Position numbers and translations under genes: made by a program. From contig NZ_JALJZT010000002.1 of assembly GCF_024171405.1 (NCBI RefSeq), forward strand, positions 1,302,001-1,366,000: DNA of 64,000 bases. Reading direction: 5' to 3'. This document shows positions 56,356-64,000 of this stretch, piece after piece. Numbering within the stretch: position 1 is the first letter of the stretch; each line of letters starts with the position of its first letter. The stretch comes from Qipengyuania citrea (GTDB taxonomy: Bacteria > Pseudomonadota > Alphaproteobacteria > Sphingomonadales > Sphingomonadaceae). The notes beneath the pieces are model-generated. The model was not told where the DNA came from. It was given only the letters and a program-made list of their open reading frames with translations, and made no database searches.

Positions 56356-57681
56356 TCAAACGGCCCAGGGCCCCGTGATCGCCAGCGTGCGGGTGGGCGA
56401 ATAGGCGTTGACGAAGAACCATTTGCCGTCGGGCGAGAAACACCCGCCAGCCAGTTCGGTCTGCATCCGCAGGCGGCCAAACGTATAGGCCCGGCCATCG
56501 GGCGTGATGCCGCGCAAATGGTTGTCCACGACATCGGTATACTGGTCTTCGCAGACGATCAGGTGGCCGTTGGGGCCGACGGTGAGGTTGTCGCCGTAAT
56601 TGAGCTGGTCCTCGCGCTCGCTCTCGAAGAACAGTTCGATCGTGTCATTGCTTCCGCCCCGCCCCGGGACGAGCTTGAAGATCTGGCCGAGCTTGCGCTG
56701 TCCGCCATTGGTGGAGCAGATGAACAGTTCATCCATGCCCATGTGGATACCTTCGCCCCGGGCGATCAGCGCGGCGCCGCGCGCGGCCGAGCGGTGGCGC
56801 AAATCATCCGCGGGCGCTTCGACATCGTCGCAATCGATCCAGCGGACCGGATAGCTCGCGCCGACAGGCATATCGGGCGCCGACCAATTGCGCGTATCCG
56901 CAAGGCCATCGACGACCATGGCCTGCAGCTGGCCGCCGTCGTGCAGACGTCCGGGCGTCTTGGGAATAAACCGGTAAAGCACGCTGTCGCCGCGATCCTC
57001 GGTCAGGTAGACGACACCTGTCGCCGGATCGACGCAGGCGGCTTCGTGGTTGAACCGGCCCATCGCCTTCAGCGGCACCGCGTCGACCAGCCCCGTCGCC
57101 GTGGCGGGTACTTCGAACACCCAGCCATGGTCGAGCGCGAGCCCGTCGCCATAGCGCTGTCCCGGGCCGGTCGGCGCTTCTTCGCAGGTCAGCCAGCTGC
57201 CCCATGGGGTAATGCCCCCCGAACAATTGCGGATCGTGCCCGCCAGCGTGCGGAATTCGCGTTTCACTTCGAGCGTGCGCGCATCGAGCACCAGATTGGT
57301 CGTGCCGCCGGGGACGATCGATCCGTTGTGTGTGCCATAGCCATGGGCGAGCGGGCCGCCCGCACCATCGCCCGGGACGAGTTCATGATTGCGGATAAGG
57401 ACGATCTCATCGCCGCCAAGCGACAGGCAGCCCATGCCATCCGCCTTGTCGGGTACCGCCCCGCCATCGGCCATGGCATCGCCCAGGCTCGACAGCAGCC
57501 GGTAGGTAAACCCGCGGGTCAGGTCGAGCATTCCCGCCGGATCGGATACCAGCGGCCCGTAATCCGCAAAAGCGGCGGGCGCCGTCATCGCCGAACCGGT
57601 CCGGCCCGCGCACCCGTTCAGCAGCAATCCGCTGAAGGCCGCGCCGGTCGCGCCCATGAATCCTCGACGATTGATCTGCAC
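56356..57681 (-). CDS. PhoX-like Tat-exported protein
   Basis: A 441-residue PhoX/DUF839 protein. A twin-arginine signal (NRRGFMG, residues 4-10) is followed by a lipobox-like LLNGC, so it may be a Tat-exported lipoprotein. The beta-propeller has RNHELVPGD, GGTTNLVLDART, SWLTCEEAPTGPG and RFNHEAACVDPATGVVYLTEDRGDS (in part, RFNHEAACVDP), with the Asp/Glu calcium and active-site ligands of PhoX phosphatases apparently kept. It is probably a phosphatase of the periplasm or outer membrane. No Pho box was recognised upstream. Confidence 0.88.
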   Translation of the reverse strand: MQINRRGFMGATGAAFSGLLLNGCAGRTGSAMTAPAAFADYGPLVSDPAGMLDLTRGFTYRLLSSLGDAMADGGAVPDKADGMGCLSLGGDEIVLIRNHELVPGDGAGGPLAHGYGTHNGSIVPGGTTNLVLDARTLEVKREFRTLAGTIRNCSGGITPWGSWLTCEEAPTGPGQRYGDGLALDHGWVFEVPATATGLVDAVPLKAMGRFNHEAACVDPATGVVYLTEDRGDSVLYRFIPKTPGRLHDGGQLQAMVVDGLADTRNWSAPDMPVGASYPVRWIDCDDVEAPADDLRHRSAARGAALIARGEGIHMGMDELFICSTNGGQRKLGQIFKLVPGRGGSNDTIELFFESEREDQLNYGDNLTVGPNGHLIVCEDQYTDVVDNHLRGITPDGRAYTFGRLRMQTELAGGCFSPDGKWFFVNAYSPTRTLAITGPWAV

Positions 57682-57774
57682 TTCGCTTCTCCTCGCAAGC
57701 CCCGGGCACCACGCTGCACTGGTGCCAAGCCCGTGCCCGGCCCCTATGCTGGATTAGCGACAGTTCGGTGGCAA

Positions 57775-57811
57775 GCGTCTTGAGACCGGCGCATCGCCAG
57801 CCCCAAGACGC
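57775..57811. terminator. Hairpin between the autotransporter and PhoX-like genes
   Basis: GCGTCTTG/CAAGACGC arms enclose a second small stem GGCG/CGCC. It follows the autotransporter stop by 25 bases; no T-run is seen. Confidence 0.45.
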
Positions 57812-57835
57812 CCGCCCCTCCCCGAGGTCAAACGA

Positions 57836-60283
57836 TCAGAACTCGCCCGCCACGCCGACCCGCGCGGCGGTATTCTTGCCGCCGCTGTAGGAAACGCCCA
57901 TCGTGACCGCGAGCGGCGTGTCCGAATTGACCCGCGCCGCCACCGATGCGCCCAGGCCCAGCTCTCCGCGATAGACCGAGGCGTTGGCCGCATAGCTGAC
58001 CCGGCCCACTTCGGAGGGCATCGGCGCCGGGGTCAGCGCCACCGCTGCGGCGATCCCGCGGTTGGTCTCGCGCCGCTCGACGGCGGCCAGGTCGAACAGC
58101 GTATCGACCCGCCCTTCGAGCGAACCGATCCGCCCGGCCGTGCTTTGCAGCAAGCCGATATCGAGCGTGCTGACGCCCAAATTGCCCGCGGCATCGGTGG
58201 TCACCAGCGACACCGGCCCGGACTGGCGGGCAGCGCTTTCGGCCGAATTCAGCCCGGCGAAAGTATAGGTGCTGTCGCTGCCGCCCAAGGCCACCTGTCC
58301 GTCCATCGTCGCAACCGCGCCATTGCCGATCGCGACCGCGCCCGCGCCATTGGCGGAGGCTGCGTTGCCCAGCGCGATCGCGCCATTGCCCACCGCGCTG
58401 TTCAGATTGCCGATGGCAACCGCGCCGGTGCCGGTCGCGGTGTTGTCCGCGCCCAGCGCCACCGCGCCGGTCCCCGTCGCCACATTGGGATCACCGATGG
58501 CCACGGCGCCATTGCCCGACGCGATATTGCCCGCCCCGATCGAGACCGCCTGGCCGTCGATGGCCTGGGCATTCGACCCGATCGCCACCGACCGGTCGCC
58601 GCTGGCGAGGCTGCCGGGACCCATGGCAAGCGCATCGGTGCCGGTGGCGGACGCCGCCGGGCCGGTGCTGTTGCTGTCGAAGAACGCCAGCTCGGCACTG
58701 TTCGCCTCGGCGCGGGCCAGGGCGGTATTGGCATCGGATTGCGCCTGCTGCGCCTCGGTGCGCGCCAGATTGGCGGTTGCCTGCGCATCGACCGCATTCT
58801 CGAAGGCGGCATCGGCCCGCGCCTGGGCCGCTGTCGCACCCGAACCCGCTTCGTCGGCAGCCCGCTGGGCCGCGCGGGCTTCGGCGCGCGCCGTGTCGGC
58901 AATGCTCTGCGCGGTGGCCGCATTGTCGAAAGCGGCATCGGCGCGATCCTGCGCGGTTGCCGCTTCGGCGCGGGCGGTGTCGGCCGTGGTCTGCGCCGTC
59001 GCGGCATTGGCCAGGGCGGTGTTTGCAGTTCCCTGCGCGGCAGCGGCGTTGGTAAGCGCGGTATCGGCAGTCGCCTGCGCGGTCGCCGCATTGGCCAGCG
59101 CTGTATCCGCCGTCCCTTGCGCGGTAGCGGCATTGGTGAGCGCCGTATCGGCAGTCGTCTGCGCCGTCGCGGCACTCGTCACCGCGCTATCGGCAGTCGC
59201 CTGTGCCGTGTCAGCAGTCGTTTGGGCGGTCGCGGCATCGGCAAGTGCCGTATTCCCCGTGGCCTGGGCCGAAGCGGCAGCGGCCACCGCGCTGTCGGCG
59301 GTTGCTTGCGCCTAAGCAGCAGCGGTCACCGCGCTGTCGGCGGTCGCCTGCGCCGCTTCCGCCGCAGTCTGCGCGGTCGCGGCATCCGCGAGCGCGGCAT
59401 CCCCGGTAGCCTGGGCAGCCGCCGCATTGGTCACTGCGGTATTCGCCGTCGTCTGTGCTGCGGCGGCCGCTGTCGCCACGCTGTCGAGCTGGCCCTTGTT
59501 GACCGCATCGGTCGCCTGCGTTCCGGCGGCAAGGTTGACGATCTGCCGCTCGCTGCCGGTGCTTCCGACAGAGACCGTATCGGCCCGGTTGGCGACCGAG
59601 CCCCTGCCCAGCGCAACCGCATTGGCCGCACTGGCCTGCGCGCGCGCGCCCACGGCAATGGCGCTGGTAAAATCGGCCAGCGCATCATTCCCGATTGCGA
59701 TGGCATCATTGGCCGACGCCAACGCGCCAGCACGATCGCTGTCGGTACCATCGGTCCCGATCGCGATCGAGCGGTCACCGCTCGCTGTCGCAAAGTTGCC
59801 GGTGGCGGTGCTGTACTTGCCGCTCGCTGTCGCAAAGGCGCCGGTGGCGGTGCTGTACTCGCCGCTGGCCGAGCTGTCCCCCCCGGTCGCAGTGCTGTAG
59901 TAACCGCTGGCGCTGCTGTACGCTCCGGTGGCGGTGCTACTTGTATCACCTGCAGCGCTATAGGCACCTGTGGCGGTGGCGCCATCTCTACCATTGGCGG
60001 TAGCGAAAACGCCCGTAGCGGTGCTGTCCAAACCCGTAGCGGCACTCCGGTTTCCCGTGGCGGTGCTACCCGCTTCGGTCGCCGTCGCGTCAACGCCGCA
60101 GGCGAGAGAGGACAGGCCTTCGGACGATGCGTCGCCGTCATCGTCGGTGGCCGTATCGATGGTGCCATTGTCGTTCCTGTCGAGAAAACAGGTTTCGGCC
60201 ATGGCCGGACTTGAGATGGCGATCGCGCCGACGCTGGTCGCGACGAACAGGCTGCGCCGAAGCGCCTTTGTTGAAATAGACAT
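57836..60283 (-). pseudogene. Trimeric autotransporter adhesin with one in-frame stop
   Basis: The whole frame covers 815 codons but codon 324 is TAG (59312-59314); reading continues in the same frame on both sides. The first part has a signal peptide (to about residue 28, ending AMA) and a head rich in YadA-like repeats (TATGxYSxA, AIGxDAxA). The part after the stop is a long Ala/Thr coiled-coil stalk with repeats like AATAQTTADTA, then a second head (AVAIGNxxxA), and ends in a YadA-type trimeric membrane anchor (final GVAGEF). A Ser or Thr codon is expected at the stop (TCG to TAG). Without readthrough the product lacks its anchor. GGGAGGGGG precedes the ATG. It could also be a sequencing error. 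Confidence 0.85.
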
Positions 60284-60716
60284 GAATTTCCCCCTCCCAA
60301 ATAGTCAAGCAATCGGTCGGCAGCGGCTGGGGACCGCTTCCGGGCATGGACAAGCGCTTGGCAACGCACCTCGTCGCCGCGCCGGTTGGCCGGCGGTGAC
60401 GGTGACATTGGTGCAGGCGGGGCTGCCTTGCCGGGGCCCGCAGTCCCGGCGCGTTACGCGACCGCCACCGGCTGGCACACGCGACGACGGCGGCGACCCA
60501 CAGCGCGGTGCGCGGTTTCCGCCCCCTCGTTTACGTCATCTTCCCCAATCCCCGAAACCTTTGAAAACAGGGTCAAGCGGCTAAATAGTACGGTGCGAGT
60601 TCAGCAATTTCGGACCATTTCAGGCAAGAGGGATTCCGGTGAATGGCAAGCATGGCATCTGAATGGAGTGAAAACCTGATCGAGCTCGAAGGGGGCCGCG
60701 GCGATTCGGCAGCGAG
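60284..60716. other. Divergent region between autotransporter and GAF-LytTR gene
   Basis: A 433-base stretch with no supported gene. It contains the autotransporter ribosome site and the promoters of both genes. No LytTR-type direct repeat or known operator was recognised by eye. Confidence 0.5.
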
Positions 60717-61619
60717 GTGGACATCTGGCAGCTTGCCGAATTGCCCGAATATCTCGATCCGCCGTGTTGGGCGGTCATTGCCGCGCGGCTGCTGCTGTCG
60801 CTTCCGTTCGAGGAGGCGGTTCCGCAGGTCCTCGAATATATCGGCGAGGCCGCCAGGGCCGATCGGACGTGGGTGATGCGGTTCAATGACGATGTCACAC
60901 TGCTGCGCAATTCGAACGAATGGTGCCGCGATGGCGTGTCGTCCCATGTGGCGGATCTGCAGAATGTGCCGGTCACCATGATGGGGGAGATCCTCGCCCC
61001 GCCGCGCGAGGGGCGCAGTGTCGCGATCAACGATGTCGCGATGCTGCCGCGCAGCCTGCGCAGCCTGCAGGTCGAATTCAGGCACCAGCAGATCCAGAGC
61101 ACGCTGACCGTCCCGGTCCATAATGATGACGGGCGGCTGATTGCGTGTATCGGACTCGATGCCGCGCGCAGCCGGCGCCGCTGGACGATCGACGAGGTCC
61201 ACGCGCTGATCCAGATCGCCGCATTGATGGGCGTGGCGAACACCGAAGGCGCCCCCAGACGCAAGCCGAAGGGCGAGGAATTCTCGGTTCCGATCTATCT
61301 CAAATCGGGCAGGTCGGCCCGCGGCGTTCCGGTTGCGTCGATCGCCTCCGTTCGCGCCGACCGGGACGGGTCGCTGGTCGGCCTGCGGGACGGTGCGCAG
61401 CTGGCCGACGACCGCCCGCTGCGCTGGTGGCAGTCGGTCCTGCCCGACCAGGATTTCCTGCGAATCCATCGTTCGGCGCTCGTGAATATCCGGCTGGTCG
61501 ACCTCCTGCGCCGCCGCGCGGGTGGTCAGGATCTGGAATTGCTCGTCAAGGGCTGCCCCGCGCCGGTCCCGGTCTCCCGCACCTCGACCGCCGAACTGCG
61601 CCGCCGCCTGGGCGCGTGA
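60717..61619 (+). CDS. GAF-LytTR transcriptional regulator
   Basis: A 300-residue regulator. An N-terminal GAF domain (about 20-175; TWVMRFNDDVTLLRNSNEW, TVPVHNDDGRLIACIGLD) is followed by a LytTR DNA-binding domain (about 195-298; VPVASIASVRADRD, FLRIHRSALVNI). There is no receiver, so it probably senses a small molecule directly. The start is a GTG; no ATG is available after the in-frame TGA upstream. It is divergent from the autotransporter adhesin, which is a likely target (inference). Confidence 0.82.
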   Translation: MDIWQLAELPEYLDPPCWAVIAARLLLSLPFEEAVPQVLEYIGEAARADRTWVMRFNDDVTLLRNSNEWCRDGVSSHVADLQNVPVTMMGEILAPPREGRSVAINDVAMLPRSLRSLQVEFRHQQIQSTLTVPVHNDDGRLIACIGLDAARSRRRWTIDEVHALIQIAALMGVANTEGAPRRKPKGEEFSVPIYLKSGRSARGVPVASIASVRADRDGSLVGLRDGAQLADDRPLRWWQSVLPDQDFLRIHRSALVNIRLVDLLRRRAGGQDLELLVKGCPAPVPVSRTSTAELRRRLGA

Positions 61620-61658
61620 CCAGGAGCGGAAGCAGGAAGTCTGGCAGGCGGATACCCC

Positions 61659-63047
61659 TCAGAACGAATATTTGGTCGAGACCTGGACCTTCTGGAGATT
61701 GCCCGACTGGCCGTCTTCGGTGGTCCGCTCGGCATACATGTATTCGATCCCGATATCGATCGGACGCACGGGCGAGTAGATGAGGTTTGCCAATACGTTC
61801 CAGCTTTCGTCCGTGACCGCGCCCGAGGTCAGCAGGACCGGGTTGTCGGCCTTGAAATAGGACCCCGCGACACTCGAACGCAGCTGGTCCGACCATTGGT
61901 GGCGAAAGGCGCCGAAGCCCGAATAGGTGAAGATCGGGTCGAGATCGCCATTGGCATCGACCGCGGCATCGTTGACGATGTTGAGCCCGATGTAGCGGCC
62001 CAGGCCGTCGCCGGCCGTCCCCATGAACCGGAAATCGTCGCGCTCGCCCAGCTGGACCTTGCCCGAGACGCTCAGGCCATAGCCCAGCGCGCTGTCCGAA
62101 CCGCTCCCGAAGTCATCGTCTGCGATACGCAGGTTCCTGAGGATGCCCGCTGCCGTGAGAGAGCCCCAGTCGCCGGTGAAATTGTAGCGCGCCACTATGT
62201 CGGGAATGGTATCGTCGCCGGGCAGCACGCGCGCGCCATTGCTCGCAGTCACGGTTGTTTCGGGCTGCTCCGCCGCCAACATGAAGCCGCCGGCGGTATA
62301 GCGGATCATCGGCTGGCGGACGAACACCGTGCCCGGCGTAGTCCCGATGAAGTCCAAGCTGTCCGGCAATGCGCCGACATTCTGGAAGGTCGACCATGCC
62401 TGGCCGAACAGCCAATTGTCATAAGTGATGAACGCTTGCCGCAGGCGCGGCTGGTAGCTGTTCGAAATCCGCTCATCGCCATCCGGGGTGACCATGAAGT
62501 CGAGCTCGATCTGCGAGCCGAGCGTATGCTCGCCCCCGACATCGGTCGCGGTCTTGAACACGAGGCGGCTCTGGCGGGCGTTAAAATCGGTGTCCCAGCC
62601 CGATGCCTCCCCGCCCACCGGAATGGCGCCGGGAATGAGGAAATCGCGCACGATACTGCTTGACCCGACCTGCCCGGCACTGGTGCGCTGGGTGATCGCA
62701 TCGAGCTTCACATAGCCGGCGTAGGAAACGCGCGTGTTGCCGACCCGGAAACCCTTGCCGTCCTGCTTCTGCGATTCGTCGATCTGCGCCGCGAGTGCTT
62801 CCTGGCGCTCATGAAGATCACGGGTTTCGGCCAGCGCCTGCTGCGTCTGGATAACGGTTTCGGCTTGCCGGGCATCCAGTTCGCCGTCCTTGGCATCAAG
62901 CCGCTCGACCAGCTGTGTGACCAGCCGTTCGAGCCGGTCCAGCCGCGCCTCGACATCCTCGTCCTGTGCCGCCGCCGGTGCCGCCGCAAGGCAGGTCCCG
63001 GCAAGAAGTCCTGCGCGGATGAATTTTCCGAATGCGCTGCCACCCAT
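61659..63047 (-). CDS. DcaP-like trimeric porin
   Basis: A 462-residue outer-membrane porin. Signal peptide (residues 1-27, ending AAAQ), periplasmic coiled coil (about 30-95, rich in RLDRLERLV), then a beta-barrel (about 100-462) beginning GNTRVSYAGYVKLDAI and ending in the aromatic VSTKYSF. DcaP-type porins take up dicarboxylates and small anionic solutes. It is divergent from acetyl-CoA synthetase, so acetate or related acids are plausible substrates (inference). GGGAGG precedes the ATG. Confidence 0.88.
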   Translation of the reverse strand: MGGSAFGKFIRAGLLAGTCLAAAPAAAQDEDVEARLDRLERLVTQLVERLDAKDGELDARQAETVIQTQQALAETRDLHERQEALAAQIDESQKQDGKGFRVGNTRVSYAGYVKLDAITQRTSAGQVGSSSIVRDFLIPGAIPVGGEASGWDTDFNARQSRLVFKTATDVGGEHTLGSQIELDFMVTPDGDERISNSYQPRLRQAFITYDNWLFGQAWSTFQNVGALPDSLDFIGTTPGTVFVRQPMIRYTAGGFMLAAEQPETTVTASNGARVLPGDDTIPDIVARYNFTGDWGSLTAAGILRNLRIADDDFGSGSDSALGYGLSVSGKVQLGERDDFRFMGTAGDGLGRYIGLNIVNDAAVDANGDLDPIFTYSGFGAFRHQWSDQLRSSVAGSYFKADNPVLLTSGAVTDESWNVLANLIYSPVRPIDIGIEYMYAERTTEDGQSGNLQKVQVSTKYSF

Positions 63048-63191
63048 GTTTGCCTCCCTCAGATATTATCAGGAGGATGATGCGCGCATCGGGCCGGACA
63101 GATAAATCGGCAGATGGTCGTAAGACCTTGGTCTGACAGCGCGTATGGTACCGGGGCTGCTATCCGGGTCGGCAGACAAGGGAGATAGTCC

Positions 63192-64000
63192 ATGCTCGAT
63201 GTTGTCCGCCGTCTTGGCAATGCCGAAGCAAGCCGGTGCACGCTCGAACAGTTCGACAGCCTGTACGAGCGGTCGATCGAGGACAGCGACGGCTTCTGGC
63301 TCGAACAGGCAAAGCGGCTGGACTGGTTCCAAGAGCCGTCCAGGGCGGGAGAATGGTCCTACGACCCGGTGGAGATCGCCTGGTTCGCCGATGGGAAACT
63401 GAACCTGTGCCACAATGCAGTGGACCGCCATCTGGATCGGCGCGGTGACGATACTGCGATCATCTTCGAACCCGACGACCCGCAAGGCGACAGTCGCACG
63501 CTGACCTATCGCCAGCTCCACGCCGAAGTCGTTGGCATGGCCAACGCGCTCAAGGCGATCGGAGTAACACGGGGCGACCGCGTTACCATCTACATGCCGA
63601 TGATCGTCGAAGGGGTCCTTGCCCTGCTGGCCTGCGCACGCATTGGCGCGGTCCACTCGGTGGTCTTCGGCGGCTTTTCGCCCGAAGCGCTGGCCGGACG
63701 CATCGAAGGGTGTGGTAGCCGCTTCGTGGTCACTGCCGACGAAGGCCTGCGCGGTGGCAAGCGCGTACCGCTGAAGGCGAATGTCGACGCCGCGATCGCC
63801 GAGCCCGACCACGATGCGCCGATCGACGGCATGCTGGTGGTGCGTCATACGGGCGCGGACATTCCGATGACCGCAGGCCGCGATCACTGGTATCACGAGG
63901 TCGCCAACGGTACCGACTGCCCGTGCGAGCCGATGGACGCGGAAGACCCGCTGTTCATCCTCTATACCTCGGGTTCGACCGGCAAGCCCAAGGGCGTCGT
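63192..64000 (+). CDS. acs: Acetyl-CoA synthetase, 3' end beyond window
   Basis: About 269 N-terminal residues of an AMP-forming acyl-CoA synthetase. The N-terminal extension (LYERSIEDSDGFWLEQAKRL, WFADGKLNLCHNAVDRHL) and VHSVVFGGFSPEALAGRI are characteristic of Acs. The ATP-binding P-loop YTSGSTGKPKG is the last motif before the window edge. It activates acetate or propionate to the CoA ester. GGGAG lies seven bases before the ATG. It is divergent from the DcaP-like porin. Confidence 0.93.
   Translation, partial: MLDVVRRLGNAEASRCTLEQFDSLYERSIEDSDGFWLEQAKRLDWFQEPSRAGEWSYDPVEIAWFADGKLNLCHNAVDRHLDRRGDDTAIIFEPDDPQGDSRTLTYRQLHAEVVGMANALKAIGVTRGDRVTIYMPMIVEGVLALLACARIGAVHSVVFGGFSPEALAGRIEGCGSRFVVTADEGLRGGKRVPLKANVDAAIAEPDHDAPIDGMLVVRHTGADIPMTAGRDHWYHEVANGTDCPCEPMDAEDPLFILYTSGSTGKPKGV

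Noticed and set aside
58145-60214. A 689-codon plus-strand frame rich in Gly/Arg repeats
   Set aside because: It mirrors the repetitive autotransporter gene on the minus strand and has no signal or anchor of its own.

Overview
The window is GC-rich chromosomal DNA of an alphaproteobacterium, most probably a sphingomonad of the Erythrobacteraceae type. This is inferred from protein character (DcaP-like porin, long TonB receptor beside a tryptophan-halogenase-like flavoprotein and a GH3 enzyme, split MetH, two-subunit glycine decarboxylase, HfaABD-like holdfast-anchor genes). No tRNA, rRNA, CRISPR array, insertion sequence or prophage was seen. About 42 protein genes are supported, many in tight operons with ATGA/TGATG overlaps.

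Layout. 1-6488 (minus): an operon of two periplasmic multihaem c-type cytochromes, an outer-membrane beta-barrel and a lipoprotein with two GlcG-type domains; it runs off the left edge. 6574-9382 (minus): a CHASE2-class III nucleotide cyclase and a FecR-like periplasmic protein. 9477-20430 (minus): a one-carbon block. A tandem glycine riboswitch leads gcvT-gcvH-gcvPA-gcvPB, and upstream lies an operon of a SahR-like ArsR-methyltransferase regulator, metF, and metH split into two genes with an acetyltransferase gene between. 20562-24501 (plus): a GH3-like protein lacking its catalytic motifs, moaA and a DUF1499 membrane protein. 24491-30214 (minus): CDP-alcohol phosphatidyltransferase, nucleoside transporter, DoxX protein, a TVP38-flavin oxidoreductase fusion carrying a 30-bp in-frame duplication, and a second flavin oxidoreductase. 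30394-41620: a glycan-utilisation locus (LacI regulator, halogenase-like protein, TonB receptor, secreted GH3 enzyme, two MFS transporters) sharing an operator of the form TTCTGTCAASGTTGWCA.

41872-54078 (plus) is the most striking part. Two overlapping genes encode a hybrid kinase with a degenerate receiver and a kinase-like protein without an ATPase domain but with intact receiver and Hpt. Two glycosyltransferases, an hfaA-hfaB-hfaD-like amyloid/holdfast-anchor operon, and an H-NOX plus sigma54-dependent response-regulator operon follow. Each of these last three units has a -24/-12 sigma54 promoter preceded by three evenly spaced (20-23 bp) copies of a TTGCAAwTTGCAA-like palindrome. I infer a haem-nitric-oxide-linked, sigma54-driven surface attachment regulon.

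54100-64000: a small hypothetical protein, an ABC-F ATPase, a PhoX-like Tat lipoprotein, a trimeric autotransporter adhesin interrupted by one TAG codon, a divergent GAF-LytTR regulator, a DcaP-like porin, and acetyl-CoA synthetase running off the right edge.
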